Positions 26,065-36,900 of a DNA stretch of 64,000 bases are shown here, in pieces. A program made the translations under genes and the position numbers. The notes under the pieces are model-generated. The model saw only the letters and a program-made list of their open reading frames with translations. It did no database searches and was not told the DNA's origin. How positions within the stretch are numbered: the first letter of the stretch is position 1; every line of letters starts with the position of its first letter. The DNA is from an uncultured Clostridia bacterium (GTDB lineage Bacteria; Bacillota; Clostridia; Christensenellales; Borkfalkiaceae): positions 1-64,000 of the forward strand of contig CANQSR010000003.1 in the NCBI GenBank assembly GCA_947626575.1. The letters run 5' to 3'.

Positions 26065-26898
26065 TCATACTCCGCTGTATGCGGCAAAGCCGCCGTCCAC
26101 GGCGATGACCGAACCCGTCACGAACCCGCTCGCTTCATCGCTCGCAAGATAGAGAAGCGTCCCGATGAGATCGGAGACTTCTCCGAACCGTCTCTGCGGC
26201 GTCGCGGCAAGGATCTTGCCCGTGCGCGCGGTCGGCTCCCCGTTTTCATCGTACAAAAGCGCCCTGTTCTGCTTCGTCACGAAGAAGCCGGGGGCAATGG
26301 CGTTGCATCTGATCCCGCAGGGCGCAAAGTGTACCGCGAGCCACTGCGTGAAGTTGGAGATGCCCGCCTTCGCCGCGCTGTACGCGGGGATCTTGGTGAG
26401 CGGACGGAAGGCGTTCATCGAGGAAATGTTGATGATATTCCCGCCCGTTTTCACCATGTCCGCCGCAAATACCTGCGTCACAAGAAAGGCGGAAGTGACG
26501 TTGAGATCGAATACGGATTTGAGGCCCTTCTCATCTAAATCGAAGAAGGACTTTACGCCGGAAGGAAGGCCGGGAAGCATGTATTCGTTGTCACAGGTCG
26601 CCTTGGGGTTGTTCCCCCCCGCGCCGTTGACGAGAAGGGTCGTGTTTCCGAATGCCTCATGCACGGTCCGCTTTGCCTCTGCGATGCTCTCCTTGTCGAG
26701 ACAGTCGCACCGCACGGCGATGGCATTTTCTCCGATCTCGTCCGCAAACCTTTTCGCCGACGGGAAGTCGATGTCGAGCAATGCGACCTTTGCGCCGCAG
26801 GCGGCAAGCGCCTTCGCAAATTCGCTCATGAGTACCCCGCCCGCGCCCGTGACGACCGCCACGGCGGAATGCAGGTCCAATTCAAAAGGCAGTTTCAT
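26065..26898 (-). CDS. SDR oxidoreductase, D-mannonate oxidoreductase/gluconate 5-dehydrogenase type
   Basis: 277-aa short-chain dehydrogenase. Cofactor site VAVVTGAGGVLMSEFAKALA near residue 13, catalytic SSM ... YSAAKAG (NIINISSMNAFRPLTKIPAY) and C-terminal TGSVIAVDGGF are visible. The N-terminus MKLPFELDLHSAVAVVTGAG is very like YjmF/UxuB-type D-mannonate oxidoreductases. The start overlaps the stop of the GH94 gene (ATGA) and has GGAGG. In this operon it would interconvert an aldonate and a keto-aldonate, complementing the LarA-like epimerase and the kinase. Confidence 0.85.
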   Translation of the reverse strand: MKLPFELDLHSAVAVVTGAGGVLMSEFAKALAACGAKVALLDIDFPSAKRFADEIGENAIAVRCDCLDKESIAEAKRTVHEAFGNTTLLVNGAGGNNPKATCDNEYMLPGLPSGVKSFFDLDEKGLKSVFDLNVTSAFLVTQVFAADMVKTGGNIINISSMNAFRPLTKIPAYSAAKAGISNFTQWLAVHFAPCGIRCNAIAPGFFVTKQNRALLYDENGEPTARTGKILAATPQRRFGEVSDLIGTLLYLASDEASGFVTGSVIAVDGGFAAYSGV

Positions 26899-29390
26899 AT
26901 TTCCTCCGAAAGAATGGTTTTTTCGCTCTTTCCGCGCGGCGGAAAGACATATTCCACATCGAGCGTCTCTCCGAGCGCGTCCAAAGCGACCGTTGCACGC
27001 CCCTGCTCTGCGCCGTTTACAAAGAACTGTTCGCGCTCTCCCCGACGGCACAGCACATGCACGCGGCAGCCGCGCACACGGAGCGAGATCTCCGCGCTCT
27101 TCGACGGGAAGTATGCCGCAGGGCGGACGGTGAGCGTCTTTTGCGTCACTCTTATCCCGAAGATCCCCCGCACGATGAGTTTGACGAGTACCGCCGCGCT
27201 CCCCGTGTACCAATCGTTCATGGATTCGCCGTCCATGCCGAATTCCTCATTGCAGACATAGGAGTTCACCATGACGAAGGGAGAAACGGAGATCTTCTCA
27301 TGCGTGAGCGGCAGCGCTTTCATGAGCTGTTCCCACGCAAGCTCCGGCTCGCCCATTGCAAAGAGCGACCAGATCGCGAACATCGTCGCATGCACATAGG
27401 CCGCGCCGTTTTCCGCCGTACCCGCGGGCAAATTCCCGATGCGCCCGACCCCCTTCGTCCCCCGTGCAAACGGGGGGTGGAAGGTCTTGATGCCGTATTT
27501 GGAATCCAGCCGTCCGTAACTTGCGAGGATGGCTCTTTTGAATGTTTCGTCCAAGGCGAACGACTCCGAGAGTACCCAAAAGGCATTGGCGGCAAGTCCG
27601 TCGCGCGAGACGCCGTCCACATCGCAAAAACTGCCTACATAGTACGACTGTCCGTCTCCCCAGCCGTGGACGATGCGAAGCTCCTCTCCCTTTCTCTGCA
27701 CGGCGTGTTCGAGCAGGGACGTTTTCAATCGCTCACAGCATTCGATATAGCGCGCCGCGCGGCCTTGATCTTCGGTATAGACCGTGAGGATCTCCGCATA
27801 TTCGCGCAATGCCTTTGTGAGTTGCAAACTCGCCATGACTGAGACGCCGCTGCCGAACTCGCCCGAACGGGAGTAGCCGAGTCCGTCGAGGGCGTCGTTC
27901 CAATCGCCGTACAGGATGCGCAGACATCCCGTCTTTTCGTCTATCTTCGAAAGCAATTCCTCCATGATGCGGGAGAGGTGGCAAAGCACGCTGTCGCGCT
28001 CATCCGAAAGAAAAACTTTGTCGTTTTCATAGCGGTAATAGCCGCACGTTTCGCCGAGAAAAGCAGCATCTCCCGTATGGGCGAGGTAGGTATAGACGGC
28101 ATCGATGATCCACGGCCCCTGATCGATAAACCGCCTTAGATCTACCTGCGGAATTGCATCCGCGGAGGGCGGCATGGCATATTGGCGCGGGACTCTGCCG
28201 TCTGTTCCGATGAAATTCAGCGCTTCGAGCATCTTGGCGCGGCATCTTTCCCCGTCCCACATGAGCGCCGCCTCGATCTGCTGAAAGACGTCCCTTACGC
28301 CGAGCATGGAGATGCTCGAAGTCTTTGCGAGCGCACACCACTCCACCTGCCGCATGACGCCCTTTATAAAGCGGTCCAAAAGGCCGCCGTCCAGCCGCAC
28401 AAGGGGGCGTTCCTTCGCCCGTTCGCGGGCGCGCATGTTTGCGATGTGTTCATCGAACTCCCCCGCCGCGGGAGGCAGGACCGCCGAGAGATCGGGGCGG
28501 GCCGCACAGAGGGAAAATTCGATATCCTCCTCATAGCTCTCTCCCGCGGGAAGCTCACGGTGCGCGATCTCCCCCGCGATTGCCGTGTCCGTGAAACGGC
28601 AGACGGGCTTCCCTTCCTTGAACTTCCCCGCAAAGAGCGGCTCCGCACAATTGAGCGTCGCGCTCTTTGCGCCCGTAAAATCGGCGCGGGAGGTCGTTGT
28701 AAATACTTCCGCGCCCTCCGCGCGGCGGCGGATCAGCGCATAGTAATCTCCGCTCCTTCCCCGCGAAAAGTCCACAGTGCTGTGAAAAAGAAAGCCGTTT
28801 CCATATGTTTCGCAGCTCTTGAACCACGGCGTTTCCGCATCCTCAGCGGGGGCAAAGCGGAGCAGGCAATTCCAATAGGATGCAAAATAGATGTCGCGGC
28901 GTTTTTTCCCCGCATTTTCGGCATAGAGCGTCGCACGGATGCTCTTGTTTTCGCCGAGCGAGATGCGCAGAGCAAACCGCATCCCCTCCGCGCGCGTGAG
29001 ATAGTACGCCGCCCAAGGCGTGAAAACGGTATAGCGCTCTGCCCTTTCGCGGGGCTGCGGCGCGACGCCGGAGAGCGAGACGGGCGTATACAGTCCGTCC
29101 TCTCCCTTCACGCCCGCAAAGAACGCAAGATAGGGCTGTTTCCCTTCTCCCGAAACAGGAAAGACGGTAAACGTACTCTCGTTGGCGCAAAAATAGCCCG
29201 ATTGATACGCCCACAGGCAAAATCCGTCGAAGGAATAGGGATAGCGGCTATCCCCGTCAGGGCGGGGAAGGCACAAGATCGCATCTTCGTCCAAATAGAA
29301 TGTATCGGACGGCAGGGTGTTTTCCGCGCGCTTTCCGCCGCAAAGGAGCGCATCGATGCGCTCAAACAGCTCTGTGATCTCCCCTTTCAT
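26895..29390 (-). CDS. GH94-family glycoside phosphorylase
   Basis: 831-aa cytoplasmic enzyme. The hallmark GDWNDALDGLG with the catalytic Asp is present, with an N-terminal beta-sandwich opening RYPYSFDGFCLWAYQSGYF and a phosphate-side WYTGSAA near the end. GH94 enzymes cleave beta-disaccharides with phosphate. The overlapping upstream gene is a phosphohexomutase, which fits a sugar-1-phosphate product. Substrate is open: chitobiose (NagA, NagB and GH20 nearby) or cellobionate (Gnd, kinase and SDR nearby). Start at 29390 has GGAG and lies 29 bases inside the mutase gene. Confidence 0.85.
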   Translation of the reverse strand: MKGEITELFERIDALLCGGKRAENTLPSDTFYLDEDAILCLPRPDGDSRYPYSFDGFCLWAYQSGYFCANESTFTVFPVSGEGKQPYLAFFAGVKGEDGLYTPVSLSGVAPQPRERAERYTVFTPWAAYYLTRAEGMRFALRISLGENKSIRATLYAENAGKKRRDIYFASYWNCLLRFAPAEDAETPWFKSCETYGNGFLFHSTVDFSRGRSGDYYALIRRRAEGAEVFTTTSRADFTGAKSATLNCAEPLFAGKFKEGKPVCRFTDTAIAGEIAHRELPAGESYEEDIEFSLCAARPDLSAVLPPAAGEFDEHIANMRARERAKERPLVRLDGGLLDRFIKGVMRQVEWCALAKTSSISMLGVRDVFQQIEAALMWDGERCRAKMLEALNFIGTDGRVPRQYAMPPSADAIPQVDLRRFIDQGPWIIDAVYTYLAHTGDAAFLGETCGYYRYENDKVFLSDERDSVLCHLSRIMEELLSKIDEKTGCLRILYGDWNDALDGLGYSRSGEFGSGVSVMASLQLTKALREYAEILTVYTEDQGRAARYIECCERLKTSLLEHAVQRKGEELRIVHGWGDGQSYYVGSFCDVDGVSRDGLAANAFWVLSESFALDETFKRAILASYGRLDSKYGIKTFHPPFARGTKGVGRIGNLPAGTAENGAAYVHATMFAIWSLFAMGEPELAWEQLMKALPLTHEKISVSPFVMVNSYVCNEEFGMDGESMNDWYTGSAAVLVKLIVRGIFGIRVTQKTLTVRPAAYFPSKSAEISLRVRGCRVHVLCRRGEREQFFVNGAEQGRATVALDALGETLDVEYVFPPRGKSEKTILSEEI

Positions 29391-30789
29391 CCTCTTCTCC
29401 GTCGATAAAGGCGGCAAGCTCCTTTGCCAACGCTTGGGCGGCCCCGTCCGTCTCTGCTTCGGCAAAGATGCGGATCATCGGCTCGGTGCCGGAAAAACGG
29501 AGGAGCGCCCAGCAGCCGCCATCGAAGTAATATTTGACATTGCCGCCGAAACGGCTTCTTTTGAGAATGGGCTTGCAAAGAGCAGGCATTGCGGTGAATG
29601 CCTTGGTACGCACGGCGGCATCCTTCAACGGAATGGCGCGCTCGCAGACGCACAGCCGATAATCCGCGAACTCCCGCGCCTCCTTCACGATCTCGGAGAC
29701 AGGTTTTTTCATGGCGATGCGCATCTCCAAAAAGAGCGCGGCGCCGAACGTGCTGTCCTTCCCCTGCAAGTAGCCGCGGCAGGTGAACCCGCCGCTCGAT
29801 TCCCCGCCCATGAGCGCGTCTGTCTCACGCATGGCGGCGGAGATATTCTTGAAGCCCACGTCGACCTCGTGGCAGGCAAAGCCGAGCTTTTCCGCCATTT
29901 TGTCGATGAGGACGGATGTTGCGCAGTTTTTGACGATATCGCCGCGGAATCCTCTGTAACGGACGAGATAATAGTAGAGCGCAGCGAGGATCTCGTTGTT
30001 ATCCACGAGTTCGCCTCGCTCGTCGAGGATGCCGAGGCGGTCACCGTCACTGTCCGTCGCCATGGCGTAGTCATATCCGCCCGCGAGTACCTGTTCTTTG
30101 AGCGAGAGCATCATTTCCCGCGTGGGATTGGGGAGTTTGCCCGCAAACAGCGCATCCCTCTCGCGGTGAAGCACATCCAACCGTTTGAGATGAAATCTTG
30201 CCGCGAGCGGGACGAATGTCTCCGCCGTTACCCCGCAGAGATTGTCGTACAGGACGGAGATCTCCCTGCCGTCCGGACGGGGACGCAGATATTCCCCGAT
30301 ATGGGCAAGGTAGGCTTCCTTGTTGCAATAATCCTTCACGAGTCCGCGCGCCTTGGCATGTGCGAGCGGAAGTTTTGAAATACTTTCCACGGCGGCGATC
30401 TCCTTTTCGAGTTTCGCCGTAAACATTGCATCGGCATCGCACCCGCCGCGCAGAAACAATTTGATTCCGTTGAAGATCGCAGGGTTGTGGCTCGCCGTGA
30501 GCATGACGCCGTAATCCAGCCCCTCGTCGCGCACGGCGCACATGACGGCGGGAGAGGACATCGCATCCGTGTAGAGAAGCACGCTCACGCCGTTCCCCGC
30601 GAGTACTTCCGCGATCCACGCCGCAAACTGCTCGGACATGAACCGCCTGTCATAGCCGACCGCGACGGGCTTTTGGGAACCCTCCGCGCGGATGCGGGAG
30701 GCAAGCGCCTGTGCGATGCGCTCAGCATTCTCCCGCGTGAAATCGTCGCCGATGACGCCGCGGAAGCCGCCCGTTCCGAATTCTATCAT
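29362..30789 (-). CDS. Phosphohexomutase (phosphoglucomutase/phosphomannomutase family)
   Basis: 475 aa. Active serine loop TASHNPAIFNG, metal loop DSDGDRLG, sugar-binding GGESSGG and phosphate-binding RFSGTEPMIRIF are all intact. It moves phosphate between C1 and C6 of a hexose, most likely converting the GH94 product to the 6-phosphate; glucose and N-acetylglucosamine are both possible. The start overlaps the NagA stop (ATGA) and its end overlaps the GH94 start. Confidence 0.93.
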   Translation of the reverse strand: MIEFGTGGFRGVIGDDFTRENAERIAQALASRIRAEGSQKPVAVGYDRRFMSEQFAAWIAEVLAGNGVSVLLYTDAMSSPAVMCAVRDEGLDYGVMLTASHNPAIFNGIKLFLRGGCDADAMFTAKLEKEIAAVESISKLPLAHAKARGLVKDYCNKEAYLAHIGEYLRPRPDGREISVLYDNLCGVTAETFVPLAARFHLKRLDVLHRERDALFAGKLPNPTREMMLSLKEQVLAGGYDYAMATDSDGDRLGILDERGELVDNNEILAALYYYLVRYRGFRGDIVKNCATSVLIDKMAEKLGFACHEVDVGFKNISAAMRETDALMGGESSGGFTCRGYLQGKDSTFGAALFLEMRIAMKKPVSEIVKEAREFADYRLCVCERAIPLKDAAVRTKAFTAMPALCKPILKRSRFGGNVKYYFDGGCWALLRFSGTEPMIRIFAEAETDGAAQALAKELAAFIDGEEDERGDHRAV

Positions 30790-31931
30790 CTGTTTTCCTC
30801 CTCTTTGCCGCCGATAAATACCTTTTTGATGCAGACGTTTTCATCGAAGATTATGAGATCCGCATCGTATCCGGCCTCGATTTTCCCCTTTTTTAAGCCG
30901 AGCGTGCGCGCGGGCGTCTCGGAGGCGGCACGGACCGCATCGGGAAGCGGAATGCCCGCATGCACGCATTCGCGCACCAAGAAATCCATCGTCGCAACGC
31001 TCCCCGCAAATGCGGAGCGGTCCGCAAGTTTCGCGACCCCGTCCTCCACGATATAGGGAACGCCGTTGAGTACGCCCGCCGTTTCCCCGCTCCCCGCCGC
31101 GGAGATCGCATCCGTCACGAGCGCGATATGCTCCGCGCCTTTGAGCTTGAACGCCAAGCGGATGAGTTCGGGCGGAACGTGCCTGCCGTCTGCGATGAGT
31201 TCGGCGGTGAGATCGTCGAAGAGATATGCGCATTCGATCGCGCCGAGGCGGCGGTATCCGCCCTCGCGCGTGATGGTTGAAGTACAGGAGTACAAATGGG
31301 TAATACTGCGCATTCCCGCAGAAAATGCCCGTACCATGTCCGCATATGTCGCCGCAGTATGTCCTGCGGACGGCAGAACGCCATACCGTTTCAGGGCGCG
31401 GCAAAAGCGCGCGCCGCCGTCCCGTTCGGGGGCATAGGTCCACTTTTTGATGAACCCGCCGAACCGCTCCAAAAGGGCGAGATAGTCCTCCTCCACGGGA
31501 TCGGTGAGATAGGCGGCATTCTGTGCGCCCGCCATGGAGGGCGCGAGGTAGGGTCCCTCGATGTGTACCCCCGCGATCTCCCGCGCGCCCCTATTTCTCG
31601 CGCTTTGCAGGATGTTGAGGGCGCGTTCGGTGCGTTCGCGGCCGGAGGCCAGCGTTGTAGGCAGCATCGCCGTCGTGCCGTGGGCGCGGTGGAATGCGAC
31701 GGCGCGCATCGCTTCCTCCTCCGTGCAGGTAGTGAAGTCGGCGCCCGCGCCGCCGTGGACGTGCGTATCAACAAACCCCGCCGCCAAATAGCCGTCCGCG
31801 GCGTCGTATTCGAGATCGAAGGGAAGCGCGCGGTCCGTCACTGCGGAGATCTTACCGTCCTCGCAATAGACATAGCCCGAAAGGAGTTTTCCGCCCGCAA
31901 TGATGCGGCCGCTCCGGATCCGTATCTTCAT
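30786..31931 (-). CDS. nagA: N-acetylglucosamine-6-phosphate deacetylase
   Basis: 381-aa amidohydrolase. Metal and catalytic motifs are visible: FVDTHVHGG, GVHIEGPYL, SAGHTAATY, THLYS (usually THLFN) and LVTDAISAAG. It removes acetate from GlcNAc-6-phosphate, giving the substrate of NagB, whose gene opens the same array. It overlaps both neighbours by four bases. Full length for the family. Confidence 0.93.
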   Translation of the reverse strand: MKIRIRSGRIIAGGKLLSGYVYCEDGKISAVTDRALPFDLEYDAADGYLAAGFVDTHVHGGAGADFTTCTEEEAMRAVAFHRAHGTTAMLPTTLASGRERTERALNILQSARNRGAREIAGVHIEGPYLAPSMAGAQNAAYLTDPVEEDYLALLERFGGFIKKWTYAPERDGGARFCRALKRYGVLPSAGHTAATYADMVRAFSAGMRSITHLYSCTSTITREGGYRRLGAIECAYLFDDLTAELIADGRHVPPELIRLAFKLKGAEHIALVTDAISAAGSGETAGVLNGVPYIVEDGVAKLADRSAFAGSVATMDFLVRECVHAGIPLPDAVRAASETPARTLGLKKGKIEAGYDADLIIFDENVCIKKVFIGGKEEENR

Positions 31932-33829
31932 GGCGTCATCCCTCCGGCCGAAAGCCGCACCCGCACGGTATGCCGCTCCTTGGAGAGCGCGATGTTCTCG
32001 AAGTGTTTCAAGCCGTCCTCCTCGCCGAGCTTAGCGGCGCGGGTATCGTCATGGAGCAGGTTTTCCGCCTGTTCTACCTTTCCCGAAATGATCTCCACGC
32101 CGCAGGGAAGATATTTCCTGCCCTGCGCGACGCAACGGAAATGGGCCGCATAGTGCGCGCCCTCGCCCGTCACGGTGAATTCGGCATATGCGGGCGGAAC
32201 GTCCTTCACGGCAAAGCGGTAGGTATAGCATCCGCCCGCATCGAAGAGGGCGAAAGTCGGCTTCAAGGAACCCTTGTAGACGGTCTCCCTCGTGCCGTCC
32301 GCATAACCGATCGCGACCTCGCCGCGGACCGTGGGATAGGCGTCGTAAAGCATGAGGTCGGCATAGAGTACGCCCGTTTTTTGGGTTTGGGCGCATGCCG
32401 CGCGCGCCGCCCTGATCTCGCGGCGATATCTCTTGAATTTTTCGGAAAACCCGTTGCGGCAGCTCGCGATCCCGCCGCGGTATTTTTTCCAGAGAGCGGT
32501 TGCCTGCCGCTTAACGTGCCGTACGAGGGAATCGATCTCATCGAGTTCGGGCAGAAGTCCTTGGGGCGGGATGCCGCGCTCGCGGCAGTCGAAGAGCCGC
32601 TCCGAGAGCTTTGCAAGCCGCAAGCCGACCTCGATCTCCGTGACGTAGTTCGCAATGTCCGTCAAGATATCCTTCCCCTCCCCCTTCGCACCGCGCGCGA
32701 GCGCGCGCAGTTTTGCGGCGAGCGGAAGGACCGCTTCGCGGTAGACGAGTTTTATCATATTGTCCCCTTCGCACACCTTATCGACGGGGAAGCGGCAGGG
32801 GCATTCGACGAGGTTCGCCGCCGAGAGCAGTTCCGCCGCCCTGCGGCTTCCGAGTACCGAAGCATACACCTCTGTGCGGTCCCCATAGGAGGCGCCGCTC
32901 CACAGCGCGCCCGCATAGGCGATAACGGGATAGGCGCCCAAATAGAAGGAATCCGAACGCTTCCAAGCCGTCATGATCGCGCCGATGGGGTGATATTTTT
33001 CCGCATATGCCGTGAAAGTCTCCACGTTGTAGGCGGAAGATGCGCGGTGTGCATAGGTGCAGAAGAGATAGGAAAATCCGAGTTCGTCATAGAGGCGGAA
33101 CCAATCGCGCCTGATGCGGTTGGTCCAATGCCCCGCGGGTTCGTCGCCGATAAAGACGTAATTCCAATTGCAGAGGATGATGTCGCGCGGGAGCTCGGAG
33201 AGGACGTCCGCATACTCGAAGAAGTCGTCCCACATCATCATAGTCTTTCCGAGCGAACGGCACAGCGCGCGGCTGTGCAGGATCTGCCGCAAGAAAAGCT
33301 CCCGCTTGCTCTCCCCCGCTTTCAGACGCGCCTGACACTTCTTGCACACGGCAAAATCGAAGGGTTCGTCCAAGCCCATATGCACGTACTTGCCGCGGAA
33401 GAGCGAGATGACCTCGGTGAGGTAGTTATCGAAGAATTTGTTGAATTCCGGCTCGCTCACACAGCCGCACGAACCCAAGGGGAAGGGGTCGAACCCCCTC
33501 CCCGCCGCATGGTTGCGATAGAGTTCGGAGAGCGGCGCGAGTTCGGGATAGAGAAAGAACTTTTCGAGGTGTCCCAAATTTTCGAGCGCGGGAATGACCT
33601 CGATCCCCTTCTGCCCGCAATAGGAGACGATCTCGGAAATTTCCTCCTCCGAATACGTCTCCTCTTCCGAAAAGAACGGCGTACTCGGCGTACGGACGGC
33701 GTTTTCAAGATAGAGCATCAAAGCATTATAGCCGTGCGCCGCCGCGAAATCCGCGTAACTCTTTACATAGGAGACCGTCTCCTTTTGGCGTGCGAGATCG
33801 ATCTGCAAGATTCTCCATTTCAGTTGCAT
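31928..33829 (-). CDS. Cytoplasmic GH20-type beta-N-acetylhexosaminidase
   Basis: 633 aa without signal peptide. The barrel shows the GH20 catalytic pair D154-E155 in KYVHMGLDEPFD, preceded by EVIPALENLGHLEKF and followed by MMMWDDFFEYADVL. The C-terminal third is helical then beta-rich and not recognised. It would release GlcNAc or GalNAc from imported oligosaccharides, in step with NagA/NagB. AAAGG precedes the start and the stop overlaps nagA. It belongs to the shorter GH20-like branch without the usual N-terminal GH20b domain, so activity on other beta-linked sugars is possible. Confidence 0.8.
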   Translation of the reverse strand: MQLKWRILQIDLARQKETVSYVKSYADFAAAHGYNALMLYLENAVRTPSTPFFSEEETYSEEEISEIVSYCGQKGIEVIPALENLGHLEKFFLYPELAPLSELYRNHAAGRGFDPFPLGSCGCVSEPEFNKFFDNYLTEVISLFRGKYVHMGLDEPFDFAVCKKCQARLKAGESKRELFLRQILHSRALCRSLGKTMMMWDDFFEYADVLSELPRDIILCNWNYVFIGDEPAGHWTNRIRRDWFRLYDELGFSYLFCTYAHRASSAYNVETFTAYAEKYHPIGAIMTAWKRSDSFYLGAYPVIAYAGALWSGASYGDRTEVYASVLGSRRAAELLSAANLVECPCRFPVDKVCEGDNMIKLVYREAVLPLAAKLRALARGAKGEGKDILTDIANYVTEIEVGLRLAKLSERLFDCRERGIPPQGLLPELDEIDSLVRHVKRQATALWKKYRGGIASCRNGFSEKFKRYRREIRAARAACAQTQKTGVLYADLMLYDAYPTVRGEVAIGYADGTRETVYKGSLKPTFALFDAGGCYTYRFAVKDVPPAYAEFTVTGEGAHYAAHFRCVAQGRKYLPCGVEIISGKVEQAENLLHDDTRAAKLGEEDGLKHFENIALSKERHTVRVRLSAGGMTP

Positions 33830-33901
33830 ATGAATACCTTTGAATGCGGCACGGAGACCCGACCCGAAAATCGTGCCGGATCTCCGTAAGGGGGGAGGTA
33901 G

Positions 33902-36900
33902 TTATTTACGGATGCAGCCCCTTGTGAGTGCGGGGAGCGAACCCGCCGTAAACTTCCAGATTGTCGTGTCCCAACCGCTGTAAATGGCGTCTTCGCCGTC
34001 TACTTTGAGTTCGTCCTCCGCTTTGAGGGCGACGTTGGTCTCGTTGACGTGCGCCTTGTCGGTGGGGCTTGCGGCGCTTATCTTGCCCGTGATGCCATAG
34101 ACATCGCTGACGGTCGCGGGCGTATCTGCCGTCGTATTATGAGATTTTCCATAGAGGAACCCGTTGGTGTTGTCCGAAGAGAAGGTCACCGAACCCGTCA
34201 CGATACAGTGGCGGATCACGCCGTTTGCGCCGATCGCACCCGCGATTGCGCCGTTCGGCTGGGACGGATGGGAACCCGAAACGTTCACGTTGAACAGGCA
34301 GTTTTCGACGGTGCCGTTGACATAGCCGAACGTACCCGCGATCGTACCCGTGATGCCGCCAGAAAATTTGAGATTTTTGACGGTGCCGCCCTGTTCGAGC
34401 TTTGCGATAAACCCGCTGTTCCAACCGACGGAGAGGCCGCCCGCCCAATACAGCTCATGCCCGTTGCCGTCCCATGTGCCGAAAATACCGTAGCCGTTTT
34501 CTTGCGTCACTTCGCTCTTATCGTCGATACCGAGTCCGACCTTTGCCGCGCTGTTCACGGTGATATCGGCCATGAAGATGTAGTTATTGTGCATGTGGAC
34601 GTGGCTTATGGCGTTGTTTCCCGTCCAGATCGCCTTGAAGTCCTCTTCCGATTTCAGCTCCTTGAACTCCTCGTTCACGACCGAGATCGTGACGGGGGCT
34701 GTCGTTACGGATTTTTCGGCAGTATTGTCCTGCACGGTCGCCGTCACGGTGAATTTTGCCGTGTTGTCGCATTCCGCAGAGAGAACGATCTTGGAGCCAT
34801 CCGCGCTCACGCCTGCCGCGGTATAGCCTTCCGCCTCGCCCACTTCGAGCGTGATGGTGTAGTCCCCGCTCCCGTCCGCGATATCGAGATATTCGGTAAA
34901 GTCAAATTCATTGGGGCCGTCCTGCGTATAGGTGAGTGACTTGGGAGTATCGTCTCCGAAGGACGCCGTGACGTCTCCGAGTTCCGTCCCGCTCTCCACA
35001 CGGCAGGCAAATTCCGCTTTGACGGTCGGGTTGAACTGCGAGTAGACGGTGACCGTGAACTCCGCGCCGTTGAGCGCATTCTCCTTGACGCGGAAGCCGT
35101 CGCCGTTGACGAGTTCTGCGCAGTCCTCCCCTCCCGTGAGCTTGACCGACCAACCGCCGGCCGCGCCTTCGGGAAGAATGACGACGTCCGAGATGCTGTA
35201 CGTATCCGCCGTGAGAACATATTTGCCGTCCGTCTCCGTCACTTCGTCGCCGTTTGCGTGTTTGATCTTCGCCGAAATGCTCGTGGGGGCTTGGAAGCCC
35301 TCGTATTTGAGCGTGGGATAGGCGCCGTCGCCGAAATACCAAACTTCCGTATCCCAGCCGTCGAAGGTGGAAGCCAAACGCATCTCTTCCTCGGTGAGCG
35401 TCCCGACGTTGGTCTCCGTGATGTGTTCCTTATCGGTGGGAGTATCGTTCTTGACGGTGTCTTTGAGCGCATAGCAATCGGACGCCGTACCCATCGCCGT
35501 CGCAGATGTTCCGAACGTCTTGCCATAGACCGCACTTCCGCCCGTCGTCACGCCCGTGACTTCGCCGACGGAAATGAGATTTCTGATGACGCCGTTCGCG
35601 CCGACCATGCCGACCGCACTCCCGTACTGTTGGCTGTCCTTTGTCGCGACGACCGTCACATCGAAGAAACAATTTTCAACGGTGCCGAGTACGAGTCCGA
35701 TGGGACCACAGATGGCGCCCGTAATACTGCCCTTGAATTTCAAATTCTTGATGACGCCGCCCTCTTCCACCTTGTGGATATAGCCGCCGTTCCAGCCGAC
35801 CGCGACCGTGTTCGTCCACGAGAGCGTGTGGCCCGCGCCGTCGAGCGTGCCGAAGATGCCATAGCCGACTTCGCCGCCGTCCGTGGTGACGCCTATGGGT
35901 TTTGCCCCGTCGCCGAGATCGATATCCTGCGTGAGGACGTAATTGTTGTGCAGGTGGACGCGAGAGAGCGCGTTATCTTCTGTCCAAATCGCCTTGAAGG
36001 CTTCCGCCGAGGAAATTTCCTTGGGAACGAGGTTCTTGACGGGAAGCTCGCTTACCTCCGAAGTAGCCTCCTGTTCGCCGAGTTCCGCCTTCACGGTGAA
36101 TTTGACGACCGACGTGTTGTCGCTCTCCGCCGTGAGCGTGAGAACGCCCGCTGCGTTAAGCGAAACGCCTGCGAGTTCTTCCGAGAGCGCAAAGGTAAGC
36201 GTTGCGTTCGGACCGTTGAGTACGCTGACGTACTGCCTTAGATCGAGCGTGCCGCCCGAAACCGTATATTCCGCAAATTCGGGCAAGCCGTTTACGACGA
36301 CCGCGAGCTGCGCGTTGTATTCAAGCGTGAACGTGAGGGTCGCGCTCGGTTGATAGAGCGAAGTGACAGTGACCGTGCAGGTATCGCCGGGCTTTGCATA
36401 CGTGCCGTCGACGACGACCTCATTCCCAACGAGCGTAAATGCACCTTCTGCGACGCCCTCGACGGGCGCAAGCAGGATCTCGACGGACTGCGGCACATTC
36501 GCATCGCTTCCCGCCGCATCCTTTACTGTGGCGGAGACGGTGAATCTGCCGTGTTCGACCGTGACCTTTCCGCTCGCATCCGCTTCATCTTCGCCGAAAG
36601 TGACCGCGACCGAGGCGGGTTCGGCGAAGCTGTCGTTTTTGAGGCAGGGAAGCGCGCCTTCGACGATGCGCCAGATATCGCGGTCGAAGCCGATGCCCGT
36701 CTCCCCGTCGTATTCGGGATAGGTCGCCGCCGAGCGCAGTTCCGCCATCGTCTTGAAGAAGTTTTCGACCGTCGTACCCGCGCCGTTGTGTCCGAGTACG
36801 AACTTGCTCGTGCCTTGGAGCGAGTAGGTCGCCTTCACGCAATTCTCGAACACCGAGCCGCTGAATGAGGCCACGAAGCCCGAATCGCGCGTGGCGTCGG

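Noticed and set aside
31970..33889. 639-codon open frame on the plus strand opposite GH20
   Set aside because: Shadow of the GC-rich GH20/nagA coding strand; no motif, no ribosome site, and the opposite frame has clear GH20 catalytic residues. Other long antisense frames (8796-10490, 10503-11762, 24078-25310, 28182-29408, 37229-38173) are rejected for the same reason.
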